From positions 1,006,480 through 1,070,479 of the forward strand of contig MJCC01000003.1 in the NCBI GenBank assembly GCA_001766655.1: a DNA stretch of 64,000 bases, in the 5' to 3' direction. The notes below the pieces were generated by a model. It searched no databases, was not told the origin of the DNA, and saw only the letters and a program-made list of their open reading frames with translations. The first letter of the stretch is position 1. The number at the start of each line of letters is the position of its first letter. Below are positions 38,801 through 48,826 of this stretch, one piece after another. Source of the stretch: Phytomonas francai. Taxonomy: Eukaryota; Euglenozoa; Kinetoplastea; Trypanosomatida; Trypanosomatidae. A program made the translations under genes and the position numbers.

Positions 38801-39232
38801 CGCGCTGTTCCCTTGACTACCAATGCTAGTGGTCTTCTTGGGAGCATTCCCGATGCTGGACGTGCTCTGATTTTTTTTTTGCTGCGCCTTCGCCTCCTTG
38901 AATTTGTTTTGATAGATAGTATCCATAGGGTGCTTCCATGTGCTTTCGCCAGTCTTGAAATTAAAGTAATAGATTTCGTCGTCATTGGTACGACACGGCT
39001 TCCACTCTGGAGGTAGCTGAGCCTTTAGACCCTCCTGTGCTATCCACAGAAACATATTGTCCTCTGGGAGCTTCATTCCCAGCCACTCCGCGTAATCCTC
39101 GATCTCCTCCTGCACCGGCTCATAGTTCTCATCAACAACATCGTCTAAGACCTGCGATACAGTGCCATCCTCCCCGACAAAGGTTTCTCCACACTTTGGA
39201 ATAGCAAAGTTTACTTCCTTTTCGGTCGTCAT
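35861..39232 (-). CDS. CEP164: CEP164-like WW-domain basal-body protein
   Basis: A 1123-residue protein. The N-terminal 105 residues fit CEP164 closely: an acidic DENYEPVQEEIEDYAEWLG segment, then MFLWIAQEGLKAQLPPEWKPC, then a WW domain at 72-104 (W77, YYFNF, W99, P102). The rest is long coiled coil (about 240-940) with Glu/Lys/Gln-rich heptads, then a low-complexity Ser/Thr-rich region and a C-terminal helical tail (residues 1085-1123). CEP164 is a distal-appendage component of the mother centriole/basal body, needed for cilium and flagellum assembly; trypanosomatids have CEP164 homologues at the transition zone and distal appendages. The ATG is 26 bases below a very strong splice acceptor (39258-39293). 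The CEP164 call rests on the N-terminal 105 residues. Confidence 0.85.
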   Translation of the reverse strand: MTTEKEVNFAIPKCGETFVGEDGTVSQVLDDVVDENYEPVQEEIEDYAEWLGMKLPEDNMFLWIAQEGLKAQLPPEWKPCRTNDDEIYYFNFKTGESTWKHPMDTIYQNKFKEAKAQQKKNQSTSSIGNAPKKTTSIGSQGNSATQSQSQQKPPVWGQGAAKKTKEDANFMHSTKTDLNKRIGEVAMAHQVPEAKHLKVSLSEQNTVPSTALFTSGSPTSALTVSSFGNESTPVLLAASQTRLVSESESALEESIRAQLKESFEAEKLKMQNLQKTTLEAMRKQHEEELREIQEEEDRRYGVDEDAGVEVDTGDEFRAHNIAEARAYLEKKYGSCLSELEKESKSLDVQLKELRLKKSSNEDLVYRNRFEVEREVAVEKENMIAAMELEVENYLRDKKNELDALYQTKSDVIKKSAETGLERARQTSDRLFRQKEAHVLASMEMTRKRLEMEKKKIEASVRNMTNVFSFVHKASAFRAAEGDEGDSAVLKGIITQRDTACAELHAKAFQEQDALRKEEDALLASLRSQLAEKTLSCSTAIQEGSAEKIEKRISDDLSHFSDTAVDFVDSSAEYRTQLAALRAKYAEEKEKALANLAKEREAKLEALRTENAKLSQSPASCVATHPIATEATPDDSLIQALKEQHMKKLWSLKACYASLEKDFSKCLAMELTNTRARGPEWQANDGVQEAVDTDMDLHIRQVSAFRERLSDEVDTCKAKIQIESKPNREQMLGDLCKAVTIPAEVSEAEEKEKVVLAEHTKVALERRRLQYLQEERSLREEIDNEMEAYFAAEKEKLLTKATDVSVFPANPSGDALDLEKLLSERNDLLLSQQEELTQLQATLEEKRRKVHELKEVLAKEAVTESPNDSSGLAPQTSAYISKDLHEARMAALEETYREQEAILQREVAECSKRRAAAIHEGVSSSILKTPQNMLRGRSACYSQAVSQSTEPAAADELAVWPQLMTNVRDFQVSDALQYWKGQREYVAEIHRDLESLRQRHCTPEVSTTRREPLESHSMLASALLAPSSASPFYEPLRRAQSAEVLDSHPLQTTRSSDFLTVSIDGLNSRLSKLVSTVTAQRHMSRKKEWKPQSTPTNADALKKKWDCALQKYLSSITEASDEQF

Positions 39233-39541
39233 ATATCATACTAACAATATATAGAACCTCAAAAAAGGAAAAAGATAAAAGAAAAGGGAAAATAAAAAAT
39301 ATAGCTTACCATGCCATGCAAGAAGGCAATGTGCACACATGCACTTTATTCCTGTGGCTAGTCCCCCTTTAATTATCATAATAAAGCATACCCTGTCTAC
39401 ACATTGGGGCTGCTCGCTTTTCGTCGAATGGCTGACTTTCGTATTGCTAAAGGAGATGCTTTGGCATGAACCCAGACGAGCGAAATATAATGCAGTACGG
39501 AAATGGGAGTGAAAAGAAAAAAAAGGCGAGAAAGCAGATAA
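39233..39541 (-). other. Spacer upstream of CEP164
   Basis: Splice signal listed separately. The rest is the MCM6 3' UTR. Nothing else seen. Confidence 0.5.
39258..39293 (-). promoter_or_regulatory. Trans-splice acceptor region of CEP164
   Basis: On the minus strand a 30-base pyrimidine-rich stretch ends in TTTTTTGAG, with AG at 39258-39259, about 26 bases before the ATG. One of the clearest in the window. Confidence 0.65.
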
Positions 39542-42202
39542 CTACCGTTGTGCAAAGTCTGGATTGAAGTTAGGATCCAAGAAAATTCTTTCCGGTTCGC
39601 CTTCGTTCATTTCCACCTCCAGTAGTTTACCCTCTTTAACAAGTCTTGACAGCACCAGGTTCACGTACCGCAACTCCATCTCCAGCTGCGACCGATTCAG
39701 CGAATGCACCTGCTCCAAATACCACGTCACCAACTCAGAGCGAAGTGGGGCATTTTCCTCCCCAAGCGTCTGAATCCGCGTCAAAAGGCGGTTGACGATG
39801 CTAAAGTAGTGATCCGCAGTTATAGTGACCTTGCGCGGCTGCGTTGGGGCCGGCTGCAGAATCGGCGCCGGGGCGTTCGCCTCGGGTAGGCGTGGAATAT
39901 CCGCGTCGGCCCGCGCGGCGATGGGAGAGCCATCGCCTCCAGTCCCCCCGATTGCCGCCGCGCCGAGTTCTTTTTTCACGTTCGCTCCGACGGTTTCCGT
40001 CTCGTCGGGGTGGTCGACGGGCCCACCGGTCAGCTCCACGTCCGTCATATCCAGCGTCGACAGCGACTGACGCATGAGCTCAAGCGCCACCTCGACGTGG
40101 CTGGGCGTGACCTCATCACTAAGGTAGATCTTCGCGGTAGCCTCGGAGAGCCGTATGATGCTCTCCAGCAGCCGGGTCGTCACGCGGTAGACTTTGCTCC
40201 GATTCGACAAGGAGTCCCGCAGCCGCATATCGCGGTAGGCCGCTACGATGAGCTGCGAGCTGGCCGGCGTCAGCCGCGGCGTGAGGGAGCGCGTATAGCG
40301 GAGGTAGAGCTGAAAGTCTTCGGTACTGAAGGGCGGGCAGACCGCGGCGCCGCCGAAGCGGTGCAGGCGAAGCAGCTGATCCGCAATCGCGTAGTCCGCC
40401 TCCTCGCTGGCATCGTCAACGATCACAAACATCAAATCAAAGCGCGACATGATCGGCGCCGTGATTGTGATGTTCTTCTGAATAGGCTTGCGACGGTCGT
40501 ACTTCCCACCAATCGGGTTCATCGCTGCGAGAAGGGACGTCTTCGCGTTCAGGGTTGCCTTGATGCCCGCCTTGGCAATCGAGATGGTCTGCTGCTCCAT
40601 CGCCTCGTGGATCGCGACCTGGTCTCGGATGTCCATCTTGTCGAACTCATCAATGCAGCAAATACCACGATCGCTCAGCATCAGCGCACCCGCCTCAATC
40701 GTCCGCTCGCCCGTATCGGCATCACGCGTGACGGCCGCGGTGAGGCCGCTCGCCGTCGACGCCTTCCCGCCCGTGTAGACCCCACGCGGCATGTTCCTCG
40801 AAACCCACAACAGAAACTGCGATTTCGCGGTGGATGGGTCGCCAACAATACAGACGTTAATATCCCCGCGCAGCGCGATCCGCTCAACGGTCGTCTTCGA
40901 GACCCCCCCTACCATTTGAAGGAGCAGTCCGAGCTTGACGACGTCGTGCTTAAACACGTTAGGCGCAATGCAGCTCGTGAGGGCCTTCAGCAGGCCCTCG
41001 TGACGACGCATCTGCTGGACCTTTTGCGCCTCGGCGTAGGTGAGAAGCACCTCCTCCCGCGCGTCCGCCCCATCCTCGTTGAGGGAGCCTTTGACGGCCT
41101 CCTTCATCTTACGATCATCGCCTGCGCCGTCGGTGATGGTCGTGGCGAGGAAGCACATGCGGTAGTTGAGCTCCCGCACGCCCAGCGTCCGCAGCCCGGT
41201 CGCGCCCTCCAGCTCGGCCTGCGCATCCTGCTGTGCGCGCTGAGCCCCGGTCATCTGCTGCTGGACCTCACGGCGGTTAGACAGACTAAACAGCTTCGCT
41301 ACCTCAGGGACGACCACAGGGCAACCCACGGCGATAATGCGGTCGCCCGGCTTCGCCACCTCAACGGCGTCGCCGCGCACGATCACCTCCATCGTTCGCG
41401 GCATCGAGCCCGGTGGGATGTTGTTTGCGTCCTCTTGCATCCGCAGCTTCTGCCAGTCCCCGAAAAGGGTTGTAGGGTGGTGGAGGATGAGGGTGAAACG
41501 GGATTTATTCTCACATGCCGGGTTGCGGCAGGCGGGCGGCTCGGTATAACTAAACTGCTGCTCAATCGGGTTGCTCTCCGTTCCGCAGTCGAGGCAGCGG
41601 AAGACGCCGACGAGAAGCTCCGGACGTACCTGAGAAGTCCGAGTAACCACTCCGCGCACGCCGCACAGCCTTCCCACCATCGACGCCCGAAGCGCACGAA
41701 TTGTCAGGCAGCGCGGTACGCCCGAGAAGACAAGCTGCGGCTGGCATTTTCCTCGGTTCGTGTAGTCCTCTGTGAAGTACTGCAGCAACACACGGTGTAA
41801 GGCTTCGTTCATAAAGGGGGAAAAGCGCTGGTAGTCTGACTCCATCACCGCCGCAGCATCCTCGTCGAAGCGAAGCATGTGATCCCAGTTTACAACGCAA
41901 GTAGACCAATCTAAGGAAGTGCTGATACGTACCATCTGCCTAACAATGTAGGTGAGCTCACTAAGGGAGTCCTGCCCACCTGCCTCAGCGGCAGAACTAT
42001 TTAAACCTGTAAAAGGGGAAAATGCTGAGGGTGCAGTCGCGGCATCCGAGCTAGGCCGCAGTCTAGGGTCCACCAGACGGCTGAGAAATAGATAAACCAC
42101 ATCGCGTACACGAATGCCGTCGGAGTCGACCTCCATCAAAGCTGCCGTCTCTACGGCTGGCACTGGCAGTGTAGGGTCATCGGTAATGTCCGCAGCACGC
42201 AT
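39542..42202 (-). CDS. MCM6: DNA replication licensing helicase MCM6
   Basis: An 886-residue subunit of the MCM2-7 replicative helicase. It has a zinc motif at 203-230 (C-x2-C-x18-C-x4-C), Walker A GDPSTAKS at 454-461, Walker B CCIDEFDKM at 515-523, the arginine-finger SRFDLMF at 586-592, and a C-terminal winged-helix region. MCM6-specific segments are present: VGGVSKTTVERIALRGDINVC and GICCIDEFDKMDIRDQVAIHEA, matching MCM6 rather than MCM2-5 or 7. The frame extends to 42241, but that codon is TTG; the ATG 42200-42202 is 15 bases below a canonical TTTTCAG acceptor. Between about 690 and 780 is a Gly/Ala/Pro-rich insert. Antisense frames up to 596 codons are GC artefacts. Confidence 0.96.
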   Translation of the reverse strand: MRAADITDDPTLPVPAVETAALMEVDSDGIRVRDVVYLFLSRLVDPRLRPSSDAATAPSAFSPFTGLNSSAAEAGGQDSLSELTYIVRQMVRISTSLDWSTCVVNWDHMLRFDEDAAAVMESDYQRFSPFMNEALHRVLLQYFTEDYTNRGKCQPQLVFSGVPRCLTIRALRASMVGRLCGVRGVVTRTSQVRPELLVGVFRCLDCGTESNPIEQQFSYTEPPACRNPACENKSRFTLILHHPTTLFGDWQKLRMQEDANNIPPGSMPRTMEVIVRGDAVEVAKPGDRIIAVGCPVVVPEVAKLFSLSNRREVQQQMTGAQRAQQDAQAELEGATGLRTLGVRELNYRMCFLATTITDGAGDDRKMKEAVKGSLNEDGADAREEVLLTYAEAQKVQQMRRHEGLLKALTSCIAPNVFKHDVVKLGLLLQMVGGVSKTTVERIALRGDINVCIVGDPSTAKSQFLLWVSRNMPRGVYTGGKASTASGLTAAVTRDADTGERTIEAGALMLSDRGICCIDEFDKMDIRDQVAIHEAMEQQTISIAKAGIKATLNAKTSLLAAMNPIGGKYDRRKPIQKNITITAPIMSRFDLMFVIVDDASEEADYAIADQLLRLHRFGGAAVCPPFSTEDFQLYLRYTRSLTPRLTPASSQLIVAAYRDMRLRDSLSNRSKVYRVTTRLLESIIRLSEATAKIYLSDEVTPSHVEVALELMRQSLSTLDMTDVELTGGPVDHPDETETVGANVKKELGAAAIGGTGGDGSPIAARADADIPRLPEANAPAPILQPAPTQPRKVTITADHYFSIVNRLLTRIQTLGEENAPLRSELVTWYLEQVHSLNRSQLEMELRYVNLVLSRLVKEGKLLEVEMNEGEPERIFLDPNFNPDFAQR

Positions 42203-43693
42203 TCTCCCATTCACTCCTGAAAAGTAAGGAAATGAAAGCAAATGGGATGCACAGAGCTTGTACGCTATGTTGTGCTTCTATAGTGTCTTTCTATTCAGAT
42301 AAATAAACTAAAAAGTGCTTAATGCCTCTATCCCTCTTATGAAAAGTGCATTAATCAGTAGTAAAAAGGAAAAAGAATCACTAAAAAAAGGCAAAAAATA
42401 TCCCAACATCTAGTAATTAGCTTCAGAAAAATAGTTTTTCCTGAAAGGATTACCATCCTGGAATGAAATAAACCAATAAGCATCAATTAAAGAGAAATCA
42501 ACATATTTATTTCATCTGGAATCTAGCATCTTTTGGAAAGAAATCCGAATAGATAAGCTTAGAGGAATAATTAAGGATACAGAATATCGATACAATTACC
42601 AATATTTATCCGAAGGTATATGGCTTTGACGTGATAAATAGATACAGATTGCCAACATTCGCACACCCTTCTATTTTAACAATTCCAGTTACAAGCTCAC
42701 ATTAAAACTGATAATAATACTAGTAAAGAAAATTAATAAAAATTCTAAAGATGAAAAGAAAAAAATGTTACTCTAGCTTCATCGGCCTGGATACTTTCAA
42801 GTAAAAAATAATAGAATAGAGATAATACTGTTATTTGAATAGATGTTGTGCGTCATATTTTCAGACTGTCACAAGGTACTGTAAATAATATCTCTTTTAA
42901 ATGGTAAAAAAATATTTTCTCCCATATGACTTCCACTCTTTATACATCGTTTAGTGATATGTATTGAAGCTGGCCTACCTCCTTCTGGCCTGTTCAATAC
43001 TAGATATTGATCCATTACCGTCTTTCTTGAATTCCTCAAAAGCTGTAAGGATATTTTTTCTGTATAAATATATAACATGTATTTATAAACGCAAAAATCG
43101 CAACGTGGTAGCCCACTGCCCTAGGGAGTTAGTAGTATTAACTTTTGCCCTATGTATCGCGACTCTTTCACCAGGTTATCTATGAAGGGAAACGATGTAT
43201 TGTTCACAGTAAAACACTTTCATTCACTAAAGGAATGTATTTTAACTACTCATTTTATTGCACCTGACGAAAACAATGATAATAATAATAGGAACAGTAA
43301 TAATATGTATAATTGATTTTCAAAACAGCATTTTATACGTATATACTTATATATATCTATGTATAGGAAAGAATATTTTAGGAGTGGGGTGCTATTATGT
43401 TCATAAGGAAACATAGAGTATTCTGGTGTTAAAACCGATATAACCAACTATAAAGAATGTGTCGCTATAAATATGAAGATCAATTTAAGCAGACCTAATA
43501 GTACAAGAACTAATACAATACGTCATTCAAATCCTCTACCTTAAGGATGAATTATCAAGTTATTCCTTTAATTTTTGCCAACCATTGTAGTAATTAAAGT
43601 ATAAATATCCCCTTTCCTCATAAAATATTAAAAGATTAAAGCAACGCAAGGACGGCAACGCTTAAAAACAAGAAAAACAAAAGAATAAAAACC
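42203..43693 (-). other. 1.5 kb AT-rich spacer between the RND-type membrane protein and MCM6
   Basis: Very AT-rich; the low end holds the MCM6 splice signal. Short frames (42869-43078, 42964-43185, 43250-43447) have no protein-like features. A candidate RNA gene was not seen. Confidence 0.5.
42217..42247 (-). promoter_or_regulatory. Trans-splice acceptor region of MCM6
   Basis: The minus strand reads a pyrimidine-rich stretch ending TTACTTTTCAG, with AG at 42217-42218, 15 bases before the ATG. This supports the ATG at 42202 over the upstream TTG. Confidence 0.65.
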
Positions 43694-46600
43694 TCAGAAA
43701 TACGATTTATAATGATAACATAAAACAACAACCATAATGCATAGTGGTAAAATAAAAAGCGCCAGTGCAACCGATACCGTCCAGTGTTGGAACGACTTTC
43801 TTGGTCCCACTGCCAGGAGAGTGCCGGAAAACAGCGTTACCGCAAGAAGCAGCACTACGTGCATGGCCATACACACCTGTCCTGAACGCCTCGAAGGAAT
43901 CAGGTCTGAGGTGGAGAATATAAAAGATGCACTCATAACAGCGAGCAGGCTCGTGCAAAAAGATGGAAGTGATTGAAGCATGGATGCCGTTAGGGCGGTC
44001 TTCCTCGACACTCCAGATGCAAAAAGGTTTGAGGTAGTTGACTGCAAATAATCCGTGTACTCGCCCGCGATGTGGACGACATATTCCATACTTATCGGGA
44101 TTGTACTTGAGAGGCACATCTGCAGCATGGTGTCAAGTTTCAAATGGAATAAATTACACGCCATTAACGTCCCAAAACCAACCATTGTCACAACCATCGC
44201 CCCGCTCAGTGATATCGTCATGCTTGCGGTAAGAATCAAAAACGCTAGAAAGCATACAATCACACCCATGATCACTGTAACCGAAAGAACATGCGTCGAG
44301 TACACAAAAAAGGCTGCAGACTGGAAAGGTAAGGAAGTCACCAGGATGCTAGTATTAACCTCTGTTAACAGGGGTTTAAAAACCTTGTCTATCCGCTTCT
44401 GAAGGGTATCATACAAATCGAAGATGCTCTTAGGTTCGGCAAGGCTGGCGTATGAAATGGTTTCGTTGTTTTTATAGGCGGTTCGTAAAGAGGACAGTGA
44501 GAGTCGATAAATCATGTGCGTTAGTGCCTTTGGCTTGGAATCACTATCCATTTCAAAGATGACCTCCGACATACGGCCATTGATTACGGCGTAATTGTAC
44601 ACATCTTCTAGGGACAATATAGTATCCTGATGATCCGAACCCCTCAAGTAGTCCTCCATGAAGCAAGGAGAAATTTTCGTGCGTGTAAATTGGTCCCTAA
44701 CTGAAGAACAGAAAGGTAATACGTATTTACTCATATTTAATTCAGTGATATTGGTCACGTCTGTAAAGTCTATTAAATAATTCACAAAGAAAGGGCGATT
44801 ATCTTCTTCCCTATCACAATCGTTGTTTCCGCCGCACACCCCGCACTTGTCATAAGTTGTGCCACTATTAGGGATTCCATCACATCCTCTGCATCTGCCG
44901 TCGCCGCCACAAATACCGCACTGATCCATGCTCATCGTATGAGACGGCAATAAGTACTGCTGTCCGTTGCATCCCCTCAGGAAATCGTTTCCCACACACG
45001 TCGCACCAGGCGGAGCAAGGCACTTTTCGCAGTTTTTGCCAGACCACAAAAGCGGGTTGAGGCATATGCAATCAGTCGCATTCGATGATTTGTCAACCAA
45101 ACCTGTACCATAGCATTGGTTCGTCTTCCACCAGCACACCGGTTGAAGATTACAATCGGTTTCGTTCGTGTATTGAGCACATGTCTTTGAGAACGCAAGC
45201 GTAGAGTCACACTTGCCGCAAGGAGATTCATGAGCGATATCATCTGTGCTACATATATTGTAAATACAAGTACGCATATTCAATTCTGAAATAGGCACAG
45301 TAGGGCATGCTCCATGTTTTATGCAATCTGCGCTGCATGTCTGGCATCGCTTGCCGACAAAAGTTCCCTTACAGATGCACTTACCAGTTTCTGCATCGCA
45401 CATCCCACCGTTCAAGCAGTCACATAATTGGCACGTCGGACCACGCCAATGTCCCGCACATATGCATGTTTCTGTCATTGTTGGCGACTCCTTTGCGTCT
45501 ACCCACGCACCACGCATGTTGCACCGCTCCGAAACGTTGCACGTAGGGCCAGTCCAGTGACTCCCACACACGCACGCGTCTTTAATTTCATCATACACCA
45601 TGCGGGGGGGACAATCATGGTTCAAAGAATCGCATCGATACCCGCGTCTCCCTTTAGGACATTTTGTGCATCTACCCATCGATAAGTCGCATGCGCATTC
45701 ATTTGAATTATATGCAGCGCTACATTCCATAATGCAATAGGTATTTGATTCGATGGGCAATAGCCATTCAGCACACTTGTCGCACTTGGCGCCCGCGAAG
45801 CCCTCCTTGCAAACACAAACTCCGGTGTACATGTCGCATTCTCCCTTCGAGCCGCATGTTTTCGAATTACATTCCACGCTACAGTTGTATCCAAAAAAGT
45901 TTCTTTTGCCCCTGTTCCACTCACAATAGGTGCCGCTGTGGGCCCTACTAGGGCTGCATGACGATTCGTTTAGCAACTCACAGCCGCCACACTGGAGCAC
46001 ATGTGAGCCTCTGGGCTCGTTCGCACAATCAATGCACTCATCCTTGCCGCCACACACATTGCATCTGTCCACGTATACATTCATTTGAGGATTTTTATAC
46101 ATGGTCTTACAAAGTTCAACATCCATGGCGGTCGCAGTGCGGTAGACATCGGGTGGCGAATAGTAGGGTCCACAGAACGTGCATTTTCCACGTTGACCAA
46201 ACACGTCATCCAGCTTCGCAAATGATTCAAAGGAGCCTTTGCGTTCGTTTACAAGTGTCGTAGGTAGCCCAGTAACCTCAATGCGTAAACCAAACACACA
46301 CGCCACTGTGACCAGCAATATGAACATCAGCAATACAAACCAACGAATACGATGCAAAAAAGGGACGTATATACTAAAGATAAAGCGCTCAAACAATGTG
46401 AAACGTCGCTTGTACCTCGGATTGGCGTCTATTTTCCAGCGTGTTCGTCCCTTCAATAACGTTTTGGGTGGGTCTTCATTATTTTCCCTATTTTTTGGGG
46501 TCAGCCTCAACAACTTTTCGAGGAAAAAGGAAAACCGTGTGAAGAAACCCATACTGTTCGCGTGCTCTTTTGGATCATGCTCTGCTGAGGACTTTTCCTC

Positions 46601-48826
46601 CGTGTCGCCGCTAGCGGGCTCTCCTGAATTGAGAATGATGTATCGTGTATCTTGAGCACGCACGACAGACCGCGCTACCAGCGGCAGCAAACTGGTCACA
46701 CTACTTAGCACTTGAGTTTTCACACCTAAGTATTCTGCAATGGCATTCCAAGACCGTACAAACGTGCGCACATCAGACGATATATAGTAGCTGCAATTCG
46801 GGAGTGGCGAAACACGGGGCTCCTCCACACTCCCATGTTGGGTCATTGCTGCAGATATCATCCTCCAGCACTCCTTTGAACGCTCGGTATACTCGCGCGG
46901 TACGTGCACAACATCTGCGTACAAAAGCATCCGCCGGTTGTAGTACTGGGATTTTGGACCCACATGAGAGTCCACACTTTTGTCTTTAGAGACAATGTCC
47001 TCTGTCGTGCACGTCTTCTCCAAGACTTCCCTGTTTGGAGAATCCTGCTTCTTTTTCATTACGAACTGACGTACTTTACAGTACGGTATGTGAAACATGT
47101 TGTGCAAATCTTCTCTGATAGATTGTAGTTTGTCAAGAAAAGTCGACCATACCTCCTGGCTCTTAGCATGAAAACGCATCTGATGATGTTCGTTGTCGTT
47201 GTTGTTAGCGTTACTTGCATTGGTGTCACAAAGAGCTTGATCCCTTTCTAGATTCCTCTTCTGCTTGGCTACCGCCTTGGACTGTGCTGCTATAAGTAGG
47301 GTTGACATACACAACGCTCGCTTGCACGATCGCGTTTTCTTGTTCAGCAGATCCACCTGCACCTGAAGCCTACGACCCCTATTCGAGACGTAGTAGTGGT
47401 AGAACATAAAGAAGGCCGGGGTAATGCAAGTGATAAAGTGCATATTCCATAAGAGAGCGATTGTCATAAAGACGCTAAAGTTCTGAAGCGATTCCGACAC
47501 TGATTTCAAGTTGATTAAAAACAAGACAATTGCGAAGATATTCGAAACGCATACAGATATTGTAACTCGACGCATTGTAAAGGAAACGCGTTGTTCAAGA
47601 CTTAGGTCATTGCGTCGACTATTAGTTAGCATAACGCCGCTATACACAAAGGTATCGTAAAAGCCTAGCGTCCCGTGCAAGCAAAACGTCATCACCCACA
47701 CCGATGCGGAAAATAATACGATGGACAACTTATTGTAAATGATGAAGTAGACCCAGCAGGCTGCGGCGTGTGTAACGGCCAGCTGAAAGGTAGAATACAG
47801 CCCAATTAATAGCGAGCCACTATGAACCCAGCACAGCGTTAAGCAGATTAGTGGCACCAGTACAAGTCGTACGTACTCACCGAAAATGCTCTCCTCAGCT
47901 TTCAGGGACTCCACAAGGTCTCCACCGATAAAGGTCCAAATGTACTCGTGCTCTGCTTTCTTGACGTACGATAGCGCATCAAGAACGAAATATCGCAACT
48001 TCTGTTTGTACTTTTTCAATGTTTCACTCGACGATGATGCTAAAGTGAATTCTGTCCGAACATGGGACGCTTTCTGATTTAATGTTGAAAAGTTCGCGTC
48101 TAAAAACCACCCATAATTGGGGTTCATAAATAGCCTTGGGAGATAATCGACCTGCAACTCATCTCCACGCCCATCCATATGCCACTTTCCCTCGGTTTTG
48201 TTCCAACTCGGCAAAACGTACTGCAGTAGTCCGGTAGGAGGGACACAATGAGGGATAAAGTCATTAACCCTCCCGTACTCCAAGGCATTCGTAAAGCATA
48301 CCTCACCAAATGATTCGAACGCCGCGATATTTCGCTCCAATGATGTGACGTAATGCAGATTCGAGGGATGTAAGATGTTATCCAAGCCATCGCAGTTCAA
48401 CTTATTAGTTTTGCAAAAGTAGTGTAGCCTTGATAGGTCCACCACAGACACCATTCGCAGCGAACCACGGACTTGGCTACGGTTTTTTTTGGCATTAATC
48501 AGGTTCTGGAAAGAAGACGCCCCGCTTAAATGTGAAACGTGTGACTCAAGCGTTTCTGCATATATATACGCCGACTCACGTACCTTGATGTCCTTGCGCA
48601 GCTGAAATTCTTCAACCGTGTAGTCAACGACAAAGAAACCAAGAATGATATATACAAAAAAGACCAATATCGGTATTAAGACCGGCAAAAACAAGAGAAG
48701 CGATTTCTTCGTAATTAATTTAGCTAAGCAATCTGTAGGATAGTTCTGGTACACCACATTTCTTCTCAAATTATCTTCAATCGTGGTACATTCTTCATCA
48801 TGACTCTTTGAATTATTGAGAAGCAT
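43694..48826 (-). CDS. RND/Patched-like membrane protein with EGF-like cysteine-rich region
   Basis: A 1710-residue multi-pass protein. TM1 is at about 42-68. A cluster of about five TM segments lies at 320-500, with GFYDTFVYSGVM in the position of the Patched/NPC1 GxDD proton-relay motif. The next TM is at about 832-855 and a second cluster lies at 1500-1710, including ISMEYVVHIAGEY, like the second-half motif of sterol-sensing RND proteins. The large loop between TM7 and TM8 (about 880-1345) is cysteine-rich: EGF/laminin-type units (GKCICKGTFVGKRC, GVCVCKEGFAGAKC) and repeated CGVCGG/CGICGG/CNVCGG motifs. The loop is presumably luminal or extracellular. RND proteins move lipids, sterols or metals. 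Coding composition is near balanced. No obvious acceptor was found close to the ATG. Confidence 0.8.
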   Translation of the reverse strand: MLLNNSKSHDEECTTIEDNLRRNVVYQNYPTDCLAKLITKKSLLLFLPVLIPILVFFVYIILGFFVVDYTVEEFQLRKDIKVRESAYIYAETLESHVSHLSGASSFQNLINAKKNRSQVRGSLRMVSVVDLSRLHYFCKTNKLNCDGLDNILHPSNLHYVTSLERNIAAFESFGEVCFTNALEYGRVNDFIPHCVPPTGLLQYVLPSWNKTEGKWHMDGRGDELQVDYLPRLFMNPNYGWFLDANFSTLNQKASHVRTEFTLASSSSETLKKYKQKLRYFVLDALSYVKKAEHEYIWTFIGGDLVESLKAEESIFGEYVRLVLVPLICLTLCWVHSGSLLIGLYSTFQLAVTHAAACWVYFIIYNKLSIVLFSASVWVMTFCLHGTLGFYDTFVYSGVMLTNSRRNDLSLEQRVSFTMRRVTISVCVSNIFAIVLFLINLKSVSESLQNFSVFMTIALLWNMHFITCITPAFFMFYHYYVSNRGRRLQVQVDLLNKKTRSCKRALCMSTLLIAAQSKAVAKQKRNLERDQALCDTNASNANNNDNEHHQMRFHAKSQEVWSTFLDKLQSIREDLHNMFHIPYCKVRQFVMKKKQDSPNREVLEKTCTTEDIVSKDKSVDSHVGPKSQYYNRRMLLYADVVHVPREYTERSKECWRMISAAMTQHGSVEEPRVSPLPNCSYYISSDVRTFVRSWNAIAEYLGVKTQVLSSVTSLLPLVARSVVRAQDTRYIILNSGEPASGDTEEKSSAEHDPKEHANSMGFFTRFSFFLEKLLRLTPKNRENNEDPPKTLLKGRTRWKIDANPRYKRRFTLFERFIFSIYVPFLHRIRWFVLLMFILLVTVACVFGLRIEVTGLPTTLVNERKGSFESFAKLDDVFGQRGKCTFCGPYYSPPDVYRTATAMDVELCKTMYKNPQMNVYVDRCNVCGGKDECIDCANEPRGSHVLQCGGCELLNESSCSPSRAHSGTYCEWNRGKRNFFGYNCSVECNSKTCGSKGECDMYTGVCVCKEGFAGAKCDKCAEWLLPIESNTYCIMECSAAYNSNECACDLSMGRCTKCPKGRRGYRCDSLNHDCPPRMVYDEIKDACVCGSHWTGPTCNVSERCNMRGAWVDAKESPTMTETCICAGHWRGPTCQLCDCLNGGMCDAETGKCICKGTFVGKRCQTCSADCIKHGACPTVPISELNMRTCIYNICSTDDIAHESPCGKCDSTLAFSKTCAQYTNETDCNLQPVCWWKTNQCYGTGLVDKSSNATDCICLNPLLWSGKNCEKCLAPPGATCVGNDFLRGCNGQQYLLPSHTMSMDQCGICGGDGRCRGCDGIPNSGTTYDKCGVCGGNNDCDREEDNRPFFVNYLIDFTDVTNITELNMSKYVLPFCSSVRDQFTRTKISPCFMEDYLRGSDHQDTILSLEDVYNYAVINGRMSEVIFEMDSDSKPKALTHMIYRLSLSSLRTAYKNNETISYASLAEPKSIFDLYDTLQKRIDKVFKPLLTEVNTSILVTSLPFQSAAFFVYSTHVLSVTVIMGVIVCFLAFLILTASMTISLSGAMVVTMVGFGTLMACNLFHLKLDTMLQMCLSSTIPISMEYVVHIAGEYTDYLQSTTSNLFASGVSRKTALTASMLQSLPSFCTSLLAVMSASFIFSTSDLIPSRRSGQVCMAMHVVLLLAVTLFSGTLLAVGPRKSFQHWTVSVALALFILPLCIMVVVLCYHYKSYF

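Noticed and set aside
40010..41800. 596-codon plus-strand ORF antisense to MCM6
   Set aside because: It lies entirely antisense to a certain MCM6 gene, has no recognisable domain, and is explained by GC-rich codons on the other strand that avoid stop codons in this frame.
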